Shown here in pieces: positions 7,666 to 16,824 of a DNA stretch of 64,000 bases. The position numbers were made by a program, and so were the translations under genes. Position 1 is the first letter of the stretch, and the number at the start of each line of letters is the position of its first letter. The DNA lies in assembly GCF_002931055.1 (NCBI RefSeq), contig NZ_PSXX01000005.1, forward strand, positions 1 to 64,000, given 5' to 3'. Below the pieces are notes generated by a model. It did not search any database, had not been told where the DNA came from, and saw only the letters and a program-made list of their open reading frames with translations. Source of the stretch: Pseudoclavibacter sp. AY1H1 (GTDB lineage: Bacteria; Actinomycetota; Actinomycetes; Actinomycetales; Microbacteriaceae).

Positions 7666-10627
7666 GGTCGCCTCCCCGTGCACCTGTGCCGAGCACGTCA
7701 TCGTCGTCGTCGAAGTCGTCGACCGTCAGCGCGGTGACATCGCGCCGCAGCATCCGCTCGTCGCCGTCCGTGTCACCGTCGAGGTCGTACCACGGGCGCC
7801 CGCTGGTCTTCTCCCGGCGGCGCACATCGGCGGCGCGGGCGCTGAGCCCTCCGGTCGGGAGGGCGGCGAGGAGCGTCAGGGCAAGGAGCACACCCTGCAC
7901 GATGAGCATCGACCGACCGAGCGTGGTTCCGGTGTTCGCGGTATCGAGCGGACCGGAGACACTCGGGTCGGTCGGCTCCAGCGTGGGGCCGACGACCTGC
8001 CAGAGGGTGCCGAACTCCGTTGCCCCGGCCGGGCGCAGCCCGAAGTTCGCGTCGAGGGAGGAGACGAGGCGCCCCTCCATGGTCGCGGCGTCGCTCCCGC
8101 CCTCCGGGACGAGCAGGTAGCTGATGCCGAGCGCGTGCAGCTCCTCGGTCGGGCGGTACGAGGAATCCGAGGCGAAGTTCACGGCCAGCTCCGCCAGGCG
8201 CTGGTCGCCCGCGGAGAAGCCGACGCTCGTGGTGCGCAGCGTCGACTGCGAGTCCAGGCTGTCGCCGGTGCCGCGCTCGAGACGCACCTCGACGGCGCCG
8301 CTCGCGAGCGGCGCGATCACGAGGGTGCCGACCTCGTCAGAGGCACGGCCCTGAGCATCCACGATGGCGGGCAGCGATCGGCCGTCGCCGGCACCGACCA
8401 GCGCGTCGCCGCGCAGCAGTGCCGTCGCGGGAAGAGCAGCCAGGAGCACGATGCCGACCAGCGCGACACCCGCGAAGACCTGCGAAAGCCGGGGGCGGAG
8501 CGCGCCGAGCGTTGCCGCGGCCGAGATCAGGGCACCCAGCCACATGAGCGACTGCGCGCTGCCGGGCCACAGCGAGATGCTCTCGACCCCGACGTGCGAG
8601 AAGCCGAAGCGGCTCGCCGCCGCCGCGGTCACGAAGCCGAGCAGCAGCAGCTGCAGGCCGAAGAGCGACGCGCGCCAGTTTCGGCTGCCGGGGGCGAGCA
8701 GCGCCAGGAGGAAGAGCGGAGCCACCAGGGCCGCGGCGACGGTGGGGACCGCAGGGGAACCCTCGAGCAGCCCGCCAGCCCAGCTCGGGTCCTCGAGCAG
8801 GGACCCGGGGAAGCCGAGGAGCATCTGCCACGCATCAGGAGCAGTGCTCGCGAGCGGGACTCCAGGGTCCGCGAACAGCGCGAGCGGGCGCCCCCGGTTC
8901 CACTGCGCGACGGCGAGTGGCGCGAACAGCACCAGGGTCGGCACCGCGGTCAGCAGGCGCTGGACGAAGCCCCGCCCGCCGATGACGAGCCATACGAGCC
9001 ACACGATGGCGATGGGCAGTGCCAGGATCGGGGCGGCCGCGATCGCGATCGCCGCGAGCAGCCCCGTCGCAGCCGCGCGCGACCAGTTCCTCGACGCGCT
9101 CAGCGCGGAGAAGATGAGCCATGGGAGCACGAGGTGCGCGATGACGGCGGCGATGCGCCCTTCCGCGAGCGCGACGACGAGCGGTGGCGCGAGCATCCAG
9201 GCGAAGGCGGCGAACGCCCGCAGCCCGGCCCGGTTGGTGAGGCGCGCCACGAGGAGCCATGCCCCCATCGCGGCGAGCGGGAGCGCGAACAGCCACAGCA
9301 GCACGATGCTGAGGCTCGGGTGCCAGAAGGTGAGGGTGCCGAGCACCGCGAGCACGTAGGTGAAGGGATCGGCGACGCCGAACGCGCCGTCCCCGACATC
9401 TCGGACCCCGTACCCGGTGCGCCCCCAGAGCGTGCCGATGGAATCGGCCAGCGGCAGGAGGCCACCGCCGGAGAGCGTCGACTGGCCGATGAGGGACAGA
9501 CCCAGGCCCAGGCCCAGGACGGTCGAGACGAGCAGCACCCAGAGTCCTCCGGAGCCGACGAGCGAGTACCGCTCACGCTCCTCGTGCGTGAGGGCACGCA
9601 GCTCCTCGCGCTGCAGACCGAGCGTCTTCTGGTTCTCCTCGGCGCTCACGAGCAGCGGCTCGATGACGGTCCACGGCTCGGTGCGCGTCTTCGCGAACTG
9701 CGCCCTCGAGCGGGCGGCCCCGGTCTTGCCGAACGTCACGCGCGACGCGGAGCGGAGCTCGGCGAGGATACGGCGCGGACGCTTCCGCACGAGGTGCCAG
9801 ATGCCCTTGAGCAGAGCGATCGGGATGAGCACCAGCCGCAGGACGCCGAACGCCGCTGCTGGGGTCTTCGTCAGACTGCGGTGCACCCTGGCGGTGTCTC
9901 TGGCAGCTTCCACCGCCGAGGCGCTCATCCCGGGGTTCATCGCGGCCGTCCCCGGCGCTTCGGGGTCGCAGGCGACTCGCGCTGAGGGGGTCAGCAGCAC
10001 GCGGCCGCCGGCAAGCCACACCCGCGTGCAGAAGTCGAGCGCGTCATCGACGGCGGGAAGGCCAGGATCGAAGCCCTCGAGCGCGAGCCACGGCTCGCGA
10101 CGAACCAGCATGCCGCCGGCCGCGACGCCGAGGACGTCGGAGTCCTGGTCGAACTGCCCCTGGTCCAGCTCGTCTTCGCGGAGTCGCAGGCTCTCGCCGT
10201 TCTGCAGCATCGACTGGCCGAACTCGACGAGCGTCGCGGCGTCGTCACTGCGGACGAGCTTCGGGCCGGTCACCTCGAGCGAGGGGTTCCGCTCGGCGGT
10301 GTCGAGGAGCTGCTCGAGCGCGTCGTGCTCTGGAGCGTTGTCGGCGCTGAGCAGCCAGAGCCAGTCGCCCTCCGACTGCAGCCCCTGCTCCTCGAGGACG
10401 GCCACCGCCTCGGCGAGCGCGGCACCGAACGTCGTCTCGGTCTCCAGCGTCAGCAGGATGTCGGGTTCGGCCGCGCGCATGACCTCGAGCGTCGAGTCCG
10501 TCGACGCGAGATTCACCATCACGACGCGGTCCGGGATGCGCGACGATCCCTCGAGCGCGGCGATGGTGCGCTCGAGCGAGCGCGACGCATCTCGCGCGAC
10601 AAGGATTGCGGTGACTCCGGGACGCAT
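7652..10627 (-). CDS. large membrane glycosyltransferase, family 2
   Basis: This 991-residue protein joins an N-terminal GT-A domain (about residues 1-250) to a long polytopic membrane region (about 10 segments, residues 370-720) and an extracytoplasmic tail. The GT domain starts AILVARDASRSL and has LLSADN near residue 95 in place of a classical DxD motif, so catalysis is not certain. It is the conserved actinobacterial gene between whiB and DUF5719. Its position suggests building or modifying an envelope glycan, which is inference. The ATG at 10627 has TACCAT 7 nt upstream and no Shine-Dalgarno sequence, favouring a leaderless transcript. The C-terminus is Asp-rich (DDFDDDDD). Confidence 0.85.
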   Translation of the reverse strand: MRPGVTAILVARDASRSLERTIAALEGSSRIPDRVVMVNLASTDSTLEVMRAAEPDILLTLETETTFGAALAEAVAVLEEQGLQSEGDWLWLLSADNAPEHDALEQLLDTAERNPSLEVTGPKLVRSDDAATLVEFGQSMLQNGESLRLREDELDQGQFDQDSDVLGVAAGGMLVRREPWLALEGFDPGLPAVDDALDFCTRVWLAGGRVLLTPSARVACDPEAPGTAAMNPGMSASAVEAARDTARVHRSLTKTPAAAFGVLRLVLIPIALLKGIWHLVRKRPRRILAELRSASRVTFGKTGAARSRAQFAKTRTEPWTVIEPLLVSAEENQKTLGLQREELRALTHEERERYSLVGSGGLWVLLVSTVLGLGLGLSLIGQSTLSGGGLLPLADSIGTLWGRTGYGVRDVGDGAFGVADPFTYVLAVLGTLTFWHPSLSIVLLWLFALPLAAMGAWLLVARLTNRAGLRAFAAFAWMLAPPLVVALAEGRIAAVIAHLVLPWLIFSALSASRNWSRAAATGLLAAIAIAAAPILALPIAIVWLVWLVIGGRGFVQRLLTAVPTLVLFAPLAVAQWNRGRPLALFADPGVPLASTAPDAWQMLLGFPGSLLEDPSWAGGLLEGSPAVPTVAAALVAPLFLLALLAPGSRNWRASLFGLQLLLLGFVTAAAASRFGFSHVGVESISLWPGSAQSLMWLGALISAAATLGALRPRLSQVFAGVALVGIVLLAALPATALLRGDALVGAGDGRSLPAIVDAQGRASDEVGTLVIAPLASGAVEVRLERGTGDSLDSQSTLRTTSVGFSAGDQRLAELAVNFASDSSYRPTEELHALGISYLLVPEGGSDAATMEGRLVSSLDANFGLRPAGATEFGTLWQVVGPTLEPTDPSVSGPLDTANTGTTLGRSMLIVQGVLLALTLLAALPTGGLSARAADVRRREKTSGRPWYDLDGDTDGDERMLRRDVTALTVDDFDDDDDVLGTGARGGDHDAR

Positions 10628-10634
10628 TGAACGA

Positions 10635-10640
10635 ATGGTA
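10635..10640 (-). promoter_or_regulatory. -10 box for leaderless glycosyltransferase gene
   Basis: TACCAT on the minus strand ends 7 nt before the ATG at 10627. Confidence 0.5.
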
Positions 10641-10724
10641 TTCGGCTCCCCCGAGCGATGCCGCATTGCGAGCGGCAAGCCGCGAACACGCGCACCCCGG
10701 TGTCACCGCCAGCGGACGCACGAA

Positions 10725-10757
10725 GGGCCCCGCACGACCGAAGTCGTCACGGGGCCC
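10725..10757 (-). terminator. terminator downstream of whiB
   Basis: GGGCCCCG (10725-10732) pairs with CGGGGCCC (10750-10757), with inner ACGAC/GTCGT pairing around the loop CGAA. It separates whiB from the glycosyltransferase gene. Confidence 0.8.
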
Positions 10758-10800
10758 ATCAACGTGGCCTGCTCGGTCACGCGGACCGAGCTCTCGGCGG

Positions 10801-11118
10801 TTACGCGAGCTTGCGCAGCTTGCGCCGCTCGCGCTCGCTCAGCCCACCCCAGATGCCGAAGCGCTCGTCGTTGGACAGCGCGTACTCGAGGCAGTCGCTC
10901 CGGACCTCGCAGGAGTCGCAGATCCGCTTCGCGTCACGCGTCGACCCACCCTTCTCCGGGAAGAAGGCCTCTGGGTCGACCTGCGCGCACAGCGCGTCGG
11001 CCTGCCATGCGAGCGGGTTGTCGTCGCCGACATTCCTTCGAACTCCTGGGACGCCGAGGTTGACCGGGTCGACATACCAGTCCTCCGGAACCGAGGGGTT
11101 CCTCCCTGGAATTGCCAT
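10801..11118 (-). CDS. WhiB-family transcriptional regulator (WhiB2-like)
   Basis: This 105-residue iron-sulfur regulator has the four cluster cysteines at 44, 67, 70 and 76, the GIWGG turn at 88-92 and a basic C-terminus (RERRKLRKLA) that contacts DNA. WhiB2-type proteins control septation and cell division in actinobacteria, and the neighbourhood (manA, manB, glycosyltransferase) matches the whiB2 locus. The ATG at 11118 has GGGGAG about 8 nt upstream. Unlike many neighbours it has an apparent 5' UTR and a promoter with a perfect palindrome over the -10 region, suggesting regulated expression. Assignment to the WhiB2 subgroup rests mainly on context. Confidence 0.93.
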   Translation of the reverse strand: MAIPGRNPSVPEDWYVDPVNLGVPGVRRNVGDDNPLAWQADALCAQVDPEAFFPEKGGSTRDAKRICDSCEVRSDCLEYALSNDERFGIWGGLSERERRKLRKLA

Positions 11119-11168
11119 ATCACGTTCTCCCCACGTTACTTGCGGGCACCTGCCCGCGCGTCGGAATC

Positions 11169-11198
11169 ATTACATCGTTGTAATTCACCCCGCGTCAA
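11169..11198 (-). promoter_or_regulatory. whiB promoter with palindromic operator
   Basis: On the minus strand TTGACG (11198-11193) and TGTAAT (11174-11169) are 18 nt apart. The -10 region lies inside the perfect palindrome ATTACA-TCGT-TGTAAT (11169-11184). A dimeric regulator bound there would occlude the -10 element. Confidence 0.5.
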
Positions 11199-11310
11199 GT
11201 CGAAAGCCCTCAACACTAAGCCCGGTCTTGAGACTTTTCGGAGAAGCCGCGCGCGATTCGCGGCGGCGTGTCGCCGAGGATCCCCCGCGAGGTGGCGGGC
11301 TGGACCACCC

Positions 11311-11330
11311 CGGGGGCTCGCAGACCCCCG
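11311..11330 (-). terminator. stem-loop downstream of manA
   Basis: CGGGGG (11311-11316) pairs with CCCCCG (11325-11330) across an 8-nt loop, 16 nt past the manA stop codon. It lies in the 228-nt manA-whiB gap. Confidence 0.55.
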
Positions 11331-11346
11331 CGACGAAGATTCTCAG

Positions 11347-12678
11347 CTAGTCGGCGTGTCGCATCGGCACCGTGTCGCGACGGTCGAGCCCCGGCCCGGC
11401 CGCGAAGAGGTCGACGGAGCCGATGACGCGCACGGGCAGCTCATCGGGCGTCACGAACACGGACTCGCCAGCGCTGATCTTCGCCGTGGACTTCGCTCCC
11501 TCGAGACGGGCCTCCCCCTCGAGGCACAAGAGCATCGTCGGGCCGTCGAGGTGGATGGTCTTCACCGCTTCATCCGGGCCGGGAACGACCCGAACGAGCC
11601 GGAAGTCGGGAATCTCGGGCCGGTACTCCTCGACGCCCTCCTGGATGCGCGTCGCGGCGATGTACGGCGGCGGCACCGGGGCGAAGTCGAGCCGCGCGAG
11701 CAGCTCCGGGATGTCGATGTGCTTCGGCGTGAGCCCGCCACGCAGCACGTTGTCGGACGCCGCCATGATCTCGATGCCGAGGCCCCGGACGTAGGCGTGC
11801 ATGTTGCCGGCGGGGAGGAAGATCGCCTCTCCCCTCCTGATCGTGATGTGGTTGAGCAGCAGCGCCAGCGCGATGCCGGGGTCACGCGGGTACATGCGCG
11901 CCAGCGTGGCGATGATGCCCCGCTCCCGAGCGAAGCGCTCGGACTGGTCTCCGGACTCGTCGCCCGCGAGCGCTACTCCGGAGACCGCCGCCACGAGATC
12001 GCCGACGGCGTCGCCACCCTCGAGGAGCCAGGTCACGAGGGACTGCAGCTCCTCCCCCGTGGAGAGCGACACGACCCGAGCCTCGAAGTCCGCGAGCGCG
12101 GCGCGTCCTGCGGGCGGCTGCTCGGCGTCCGACTCCGCGCGGCGCGCGAAGTCGCCGACAACCGCGGCGACCTCGGCGAAGTCGCGGAACCCGGCAAGCG
12201 CATCCATCGTCTCGCTGAGTGCGAGGAGCATCTCGGGCTTGTGCAGCGGATCCTTGTAGTTGCGCTCCGGCGCGCTGAGGGGAATGCCGGCCTGGTTCTC
12301 GCGCTCGAACCCGAGACGCGCGTCCGTGAGCGTCGGGTGCACCTGCAGCGAGAGCGGGGTCGCGGCAGAGAGCACTTTCAAGAGGTACGGCAACCGTGGG
12401 CCGTCACCCTCGCGCAGCCCCATGGCGTAGCGGCCGAGCGCGGCCACCGGAGCCTGCTCGATCCAGGCGTCGAGGGTGGCGGCGCCGCCCGCGAGCTCGG
12501 GGTCGACGATTCGGCTCGGGGCACCGGGATGGGCCCCCAACCACAGCTCGGCCTGGGGCACTCCCTCCCAATCGGCGTCGTCGAGGGTGCAGGCGCCGGT
12601 CGTGCCGAGCAGCTGCGAGATCGATCCTGGCGCACCCCAGGCGTAATCACGGGGGGCATTCTTCAGTGGCAGAAACAT
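11347..12678 (-). CDS. manA: mannose-6-phosphate isomerase, class I
   Basis: This 443-residue zinc enzyme interconverts fructose 6-phosphate and mannose 6-phosphate and supplies manB. The motifs are PLSLQVHP (metal ligands Gln and His), HKPEM (Glu ligand) and the cupin signature GNMHAYVRGLGIEIMA. The ATG at 12678 was chosen over the upstream frame because family members start FLPLKN and TAGCCT lies 7 nt before it (leaderless). It is transcribed towards whiB. The length is slightly above the family average because of the helical insertion in the middle. The mannose pathway genes in the window are manA and manB; no manC was seen. Confidence 0.95.
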   Translation of the reverse strand: MFLPLKNAPRDYAWGAPGSISQLLGTTGACTLDDADWEGVPQAELWLGAHPGAPSRIVDPELAGGAATLDAWIEQAPVAALGRYAMGLREGDGPRLPYLLKVLSAATPLSLQVHPTLTDARLGFERENQAGIPLSAPERNYKDPLHKPEMLLALSETMDALAGFRDFAEVAAVVGDFARRAESDAEQPPAGRAALADFEARVVSLSTGEELQSLVTWLLEGGDAVGDLVAAVSGVALAGDESGDQSERFARERGIIATLARMYPRDPGIALALLLNHITIRRGEAIFLPAGNMHAYVRGLGIEIMAASDNVLRGGLTPKHIDIPELLARLDFAPVPPPYIAATRIQEGVEEYRPEIPDFRLVRVVPGPDEAVKTIHLDGPTMLLCLEGEARLEGAKSTAKISAGESVFVTPDELPVRVIGSVDLFAAGPGLDRRDTVPMRHAD

Positions 12679-12685
12679 CACGCGA

Positions 12686-12691
12686 AGGCTA
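12686..12691 (-). promoter_or_regulatory. -10 box for leaderless manA
   Basis: TAGCCT on the minus strand ends 7 nt before the ATG at 12678. Confidence 0.5.
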
Positions 12692-12914
12692 CCGAATCTC
12701 ACCGCCTCTGTGGGAGCGGTGCGGCGAACTGCAGGGCAGACACAAGAGCCCGGCCCCGAATCGCGACCGACTTCGCGGATTCCGCCAAGGCGCTGGCGTG
12801 AGCATGGTGACGCTTCGTAGGCTCGCGGAGCGCTCGCTTCGCCGCCGCAGCCGGTGCCGCCGGTCCGACGATCGCGGAGCGCCTTCCACCCGCGCGACTC
12901 GGAACAGGACGGTC

Positions 12915-14102
12915 ATGGACGACAACGAACTGCAACTTCTGCCTGGCGACTTCACGGGGCTCGAGGCCGAGCTCTCGGCCGAGGAGAGGGGTCTCATCGC
13001 CAAGCTTCGCGAGTACCTCGAGCGTGACGTGCGACCCGTCATCGACGAGCACTGGGAGGCCGCGACGTTCCCCACCGAGATCGTCAAGGGTCTCGCTGAG
13101 GCCGGCGTGGTCGGCCTCGCCTTCGAGGAGACGCGCCCGTTCCCGAACTCCGCCGTCTTCCGCGGGTGGACGGCCCTCGAGCTCGCCCGGGTCGACGCCA
13201 GCGTCGCCACCTATGTTGGCGTGCAGAACGGCCTCGCGCTCGGGGCCATCGGACTGTGCGGTTCCGACGCCCAGCGTGAGCGATGGCTTCCGGCACTCGC
13301 CTCCGGCGAGCTCATCGGAGCCTTCGGCCTGACCGAGCCGGGCTCAGGCAGCGACTCGGCCAGGGGCCTCACCACCACGGCGGAGCGAGTCGGCGACGAG
13401 TGGGTGCTGAACGGCGCGAAGCGATGGATCGGGAACGCGACGTTCGCCGACATCGTCGTCATCTGGGCCAAGGACGTCGCAGACGGTCAGGTCAAGGGCT
13501 TCGTCGTCGACACCTCGCTCCCCGGGTTCACCGCCACCAAGATCGAGCGCAAGGTGTCGCTGCGCATCGTGCAGAACGCCGACATCACGCTCGACGGCGT
13601 CCGGGTCCCGGCCGACGCGAAGCTGGAGCACGCCAACTCGTTCAAGGACACCGCCACCGTGCTGCGTCAGACCCGGGCCGAGGTCGCCTGGCTCGCGACC
13701 GGCATCGCGGTCGGCGCCTACGAGGCCGCGCTCGCGTACGCGAAGGAGCGGATCCAGTTCGGCGCTCCCATCGCCGCCAGGCAGCTCATCCAAGAGCGAC
13801 TCGTCGACGCGCTCGGCCTCATCACGTCCAGCATCACGCTCTGCGTGCGCATCTCGCAGCTCGGCGATGCCGACGCGCAGAAGGACGAGCACTCGGCGCT
13901 CGCGAAGGCCGTCGCGACGGGCAACATGCGCAAGGTCGTCGCCCTGGCCCGCGAGGTGTGCGGCGGCAACGGCATCGTCGCCGACTACGGGGTCGGCCGG
14001 TTCTTCGCCGATGCTGAAGCCATCTACTCGTACGAGGGGACCAGGGAGATGAACACCCTCATCGTGGGCAGGTCGATCACCGGCCACGCAGCCTTCGTGT
14101 GA
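12915..14102 (+). CDS. acyl-CoA dehydrogenase, glutaryl-CoA dehydrogenase-like
   Basis: This 395-residue flavoenzyme of the acyl-CoA dehydrogenase family oxidises an acyl-CoA to the enoyl-CoA, passing electrons to ETF. The FAD/substrate motif AFGLTEPGSGSDSA is present, and the C-terminal YEGT near residue 373 carries the catalytic Glu in the position used by glutaryl-CoA dehydrogenases; ending RSITGHAAF is also typical of that clade. A decarboxylating role on glutaryl-CoA is therefore likely but unproven. The ATG at 12915 has AGGA about 7 nt upstream. It is divergent from manA and precedes the polysaccharide locus. Confidence 0.9.
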   Translation: MDDNELQLLPGDFTGLEAELSAEERGLIAKLREYLERDVRPVIDEHWEAATFPTEIVKGLAEAGVVGLAFEETRPFPNSAVFRGWTALELARVDASVATYVGVQNGLALGAIGLCGSDAQRERWLPALASGELIGAFGLTEPGSGSDSARGLTTTAERVGDEWVLNGAKRWIGNATFADIVVIWAKDVADGQVKGFVVDTSLPGFTATKIERKVSLRIVQNADITLDGVRVPADAKLEHANSFKDTATVLRQTRAEVAWLATGIAVGAYEAALAYAKERIQFGAPIAARQLIQERLVDALGLITSSITLCVRISQLGDADAQKDEHSALAKAVATGNMRKVVALAREVCGGNGIVADYGVGRFFADAEAIYSYEGTREMNTLIVGRSITGHAAFV

Positions 14103-14180
14103 GCACCCCTCCTGCACGCATCGGGGGCTGCATGCGGGGCAGAGGACCCGGGGCGTCCGCAAGTGCGCGAGAATAGGCCG

Positions 14181-15656
14181 GTGAGCTCCACCCGAACCCC
14201 CGCTGAATCTGCCGCGACTGAGCGCGCCCCCTGGCGCCGATTCTTCGCGCAGGTCCCGGGCAGCCCCGGCCTCACCGCGTTCGCGACCTTCACGTTCTTC
14301 ACAGCGTTCGCGGGTGACTTCTGGCGGAACCTCGTGACCTGGTACGGCTTCGGGGTCATCGTCCTCGTCATCATCGGAATCTCCATCTGGCTGCTCGCGA
14401 GCAAGAAGCCGCTGCCGAAGATCATGCACTTGCCCTCGGCGCTCATCGCCTTCGTCGCCTGGTGCGCGCTGTCCATCATCTGGTCGATCTACCGCCCCGA
14501 GTCGCTCCTCGGCTTCGGCATCCAGCTCGTGACCGTCATCGTGGCACTTGCCATGGCCGTCTCCCTCACGAAGCCGCAGTTCCTGCGGGCGTTCAGCGCG
14601 GCGATGCGGTGGATCCTCGGCCTCTCCCTGGCCTTCGAGGTCGTCGTCGCCCTCTTCTTCCCCGGCGGGGTGCTCCCCCTGGCGCTGCTCATCCCCGGCG
14701 AGCTCGAACGCGTGACCGGCATCCCGGGGGCAACCGCCGAGACCGTCCCGGCCGCCTTCCTCTGGAGCCAGGGCCACATCTTCGCCGGAAGCGCCATCCA
14801 GGGCATCCTCGGCAATCGCAACCTGCTCGCCATGGCCGCCCTCCTCTGCGTCATCGCCGTCGCCGTGCAGTGGTACGCGAAGCAGATGCGGCGCTGGCCC
14901 GCCCTCACCTGGATCGCCCTCGGCCTCATCGCCATCCTGCTGTGCAAATCGGCGACCGTCTTCGTCGGCTGCGCCGTCGTGCTGCTCGCCGTCGCGCTCG
15001 TCTTCGTGGCGAGACCGCTGAGCAACGCGCAGCGGTGGGGCATGTACGGCGCCGTCTTCGCGATCATGCTCATCATCGGCTGGGTCGTGCTGCAGTTCAA
15101 CACGCAGCTGTTCGGCCTCATCAACCGCTCGAGCGACATGTCGGGACGTGGCGACATCTGGGCGGAGGTCGGACGCCTCGGCAGCGAGCATTGGCTGACG
15201 GGCATGGGCTGGATCAGCTACTGGGCACCATGGGTCGAACCCTTCAAGGGGCTCCTCGTCGTCGACGGAGTGCACTTCCTGCAAGCCCATAACGCCTACC
15301 TCGACGTCTGGATGCAGACGGGCCTCATCGGAGCGTTCTTCTTCGTCGGCATCGTGCTCTCGACCCTCATCCGCACCTGGTGGCTCGCCGTCGATCGGCC
15401 GCAGACCGACGCAAGCGGCCCGCGCGACTTCCCGCCGACGGCCATGCTCGCGTTCCTCCTCATGGTGGCGCTCACCGTGCAGTCGCTGACCGAGTCGAGG
15501 CTGCTCGTCGAGGGCAACTGGCTGCTGCTCTGCTATCTGGCGATCTACTCGAAGCTGCGCATCCAGGACCTCCCGGCGCTGCCGAGGCGCACCATCTCGA
15601 CCAAGACCGGGCCGCTGCCGATCATCGAACGCAATCGACTCGAGGGCATTGACTGA
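14181..15656 (+). CDS. O-antigen ligase/polymerase-like (WaaL/Wzy superfamily) membrane protein
   Basis: This 491-residue polytopic protein (about 10-12 segments) has the O-antigen ligase family pattern. A large extracytoplasmic loop (about residues 320-370) contains SGRGDIWAEV, and a later His appears in FLQAHNAYLDV, the motif used by WaaL and Wzy enzymes to transfer or polymerise lipid-linked glycans. A Gram-positive cell has no lipid A, so polymerisation or transfer onto a wall acceptor is the inferred role. The start is uncertain: GTG at 14181 is given, GTG 14163 is the alternative. The next acyltransferase begins 4 nt after the stop, so they form an operon. Confidence 0.83.
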   Translation: MSSTRTPAESAATERAPWRRFFAQVPGSPGLTAFATFTFFTAFAGDFWRNLVTWYGFGVIVLVIIGISIWLLASKKPLPKIMHLPSALIAFVAWCALSIIWSIYRPESLLGFGIQLVTVIVALAMAVSLTKPQFLRAFSAAMRWILGLSLAFEVVVALFFPGGVLPLALLIPGELERVTGIPGATAETVPAAFLWSQGHIFAGSAIQGILGNRNLLAMAALLCVIAVAVQWYAKQMRRWPALTWIALGLIAILLCKSATVFVGCAVVLLAVALVFVARPLSNAQRWGMYGAVFAIMLIIGWVVLQFNTQLFGLINRSSDMSGRGDIWAEVGRLGSEHWLTGMGWISYWAPWVEPFKGLLVVDGVHFLQAHNAYLDVWMQTGLIGAFFFVGIVLSTLIRTWWLAVDRPQTDASGPRDFPPTAMLAFLLMVALTVQSLTESRLLVEGNWLLLCYLAIYSKLRIQDLPALPRRTISTKTGPLPIIERNRLEGID

Positions 15657-15660
15657 CGCT

Positions 15661-16824
15661 GTGACTTCTCTTCACCACACGACGGAACCCATGCGCGGAC
15701 GCAAGACGTGGATGGACCTCCTGCGGGGGTCTGCGATCCTGCTCGTGATCCTGTTCCACGCCTCGGCGCTGCCGGTGATCCTGATCTTCGTGCCGCCCAC
15801 TGAGTTCGTCGCCGACCTCAACACGTTCTTCGGCCCGTACCGCATGAGCATGCTGCTCGTGCTCTCCGGCATGCTGCTCGGGCGGTCGCTCTCGAAGCCG
15901 GCAGGCGTCTACTACGTCAGCAAGGTGCGGACCATCGTGTGGCCGTACCTCGTGTGGGCCGTGATCTACTGGCTTGTCTCCGGGCAGGAAGAGTGGATGG
16001 ATCCGAGCGCCTGGATCGCGACGAGCTGGCTCTGGTTCCTGTTCTTCCTTGCGATCTACTACGCGGCAGCTCCCCTCCTCGCACGCGTCCGCGGGCCCCT
16101 GTTCGCGGTCGTCCCCGTCGTGCTGTGGAGCTTGAGCGTGCTGCTCCCCGACGGGGACCTGACGAACCTCGCCTACTACGGCGGGTTCTTCTTCGCGGGG
16201 CACTTCGTCGCGACGTGGCGGGCCACCTTCACGCGATTCGAGACGATTCCGTGGATGCTCGGCCTCCTCGCCATCGCCGTGACCTTCAGCCTGCTGCTCG
16301 TGGCTCAGGACCACGCCTACTACTTCGGCCTCGGCAGCCACCTCGGCGTCTCCCCTGGGGGCCCTGGCGAGCTCGTCGACGCGCTCGACGGCCCCACCAT
16401 AGACAACCCGACCGGCGAGGTCGCAGGCGCCGACAACGGCACCGTGATCGATCGGCTTTCCGTGCTGTGGATCCCGGTCGTCCTCGCGGGCATCGCTGGC
16501 ATCATCATGTGGGTTCGCCGCGTCACGGGTGCTCTCGAGGGGCGCGGCGCTGACGCCGCCAAGTGGCTGCAGTACATCGGCCGCAACTCCGTGGTGTTCT
16601 ACGTCGTCCACTACCCGACGCAGATCTGGATCACCTTCCGAATGGGTGAGGCCGGCGTCGTCGACTCGAACACGACCTTCTGGGCGTGCACGCTCGGCGC
16701 GCTCGGGATGAGCTACCTCGCCTGCTGGCTGCGCCGCTTCCGACTCTTCGATGCGTTCTTCGTCTTCCCGAAGCTTCGCAGCACCACACCTGCTCAGCAG
16801 GCCAGGGTGACCAGCAGCTCCTAG
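15661..16824 (+). CDS. acyltransferase family 3 membrane protein
   Basis: This 387-residue membrane acyltransferase has about ten hydrophobic segments. The N-terminus carries the family pattern RKTWMDLLRGSAILLVILFH, with the conserved Arg and the His at the end of the first helix. Such enzymes move acyl groups across or at the membrane onto surface sugars. The start is ambiguous among TTG 15649, GTG 15661 and ATG 15691. Its stop codon shares the tetranucleotide CTAG with the stop of the convergent gene on the other strand. Glycan O-acylation is inferred from the surrounding polysaccharide genes. Confidence 0.83.
   Translation: MTSLHHTTEPMRGRKTWMDLLRGSAILLVILFHASALPVILIFVPPTEFVADLNTFFGPYRMSMLLVLSGMLLGRSLSKPAGVYYVSKVRTIVWPYLVWAVIYWLVSGQEEWMDPSAWIATSWLWFLFFLAIYYAAAPLLARVRGPLFAVVPVVLWSLSVLLPDGDLTNLAYYGGFFFAGHFVATWRATFTRFETIPWMLGLLAIAVTFSLLLVAQDHAYYFGLGSHLGVSPGGPGELVDALDGPTIDNPTGEVAGADNGTVIDRLSVLWIPVVLAGIAGIIMWVRRVTGALEGRGADAAKWLQYIGRNSVVFYVVHYPTQIWITFRMGEAGVVDSNTTFWACTLGALGMSYLACWLRRFRLFDAFFVFPKLRSTTPAQQARVTSSS

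Noticed and set aside
6326-9985. 1219-codon open frame opposite DUF5719 and the large glycosyltransferase
   Set aside because: It is antisense to two convincing genes, and its composition changes with theirs; no domain was recognised.
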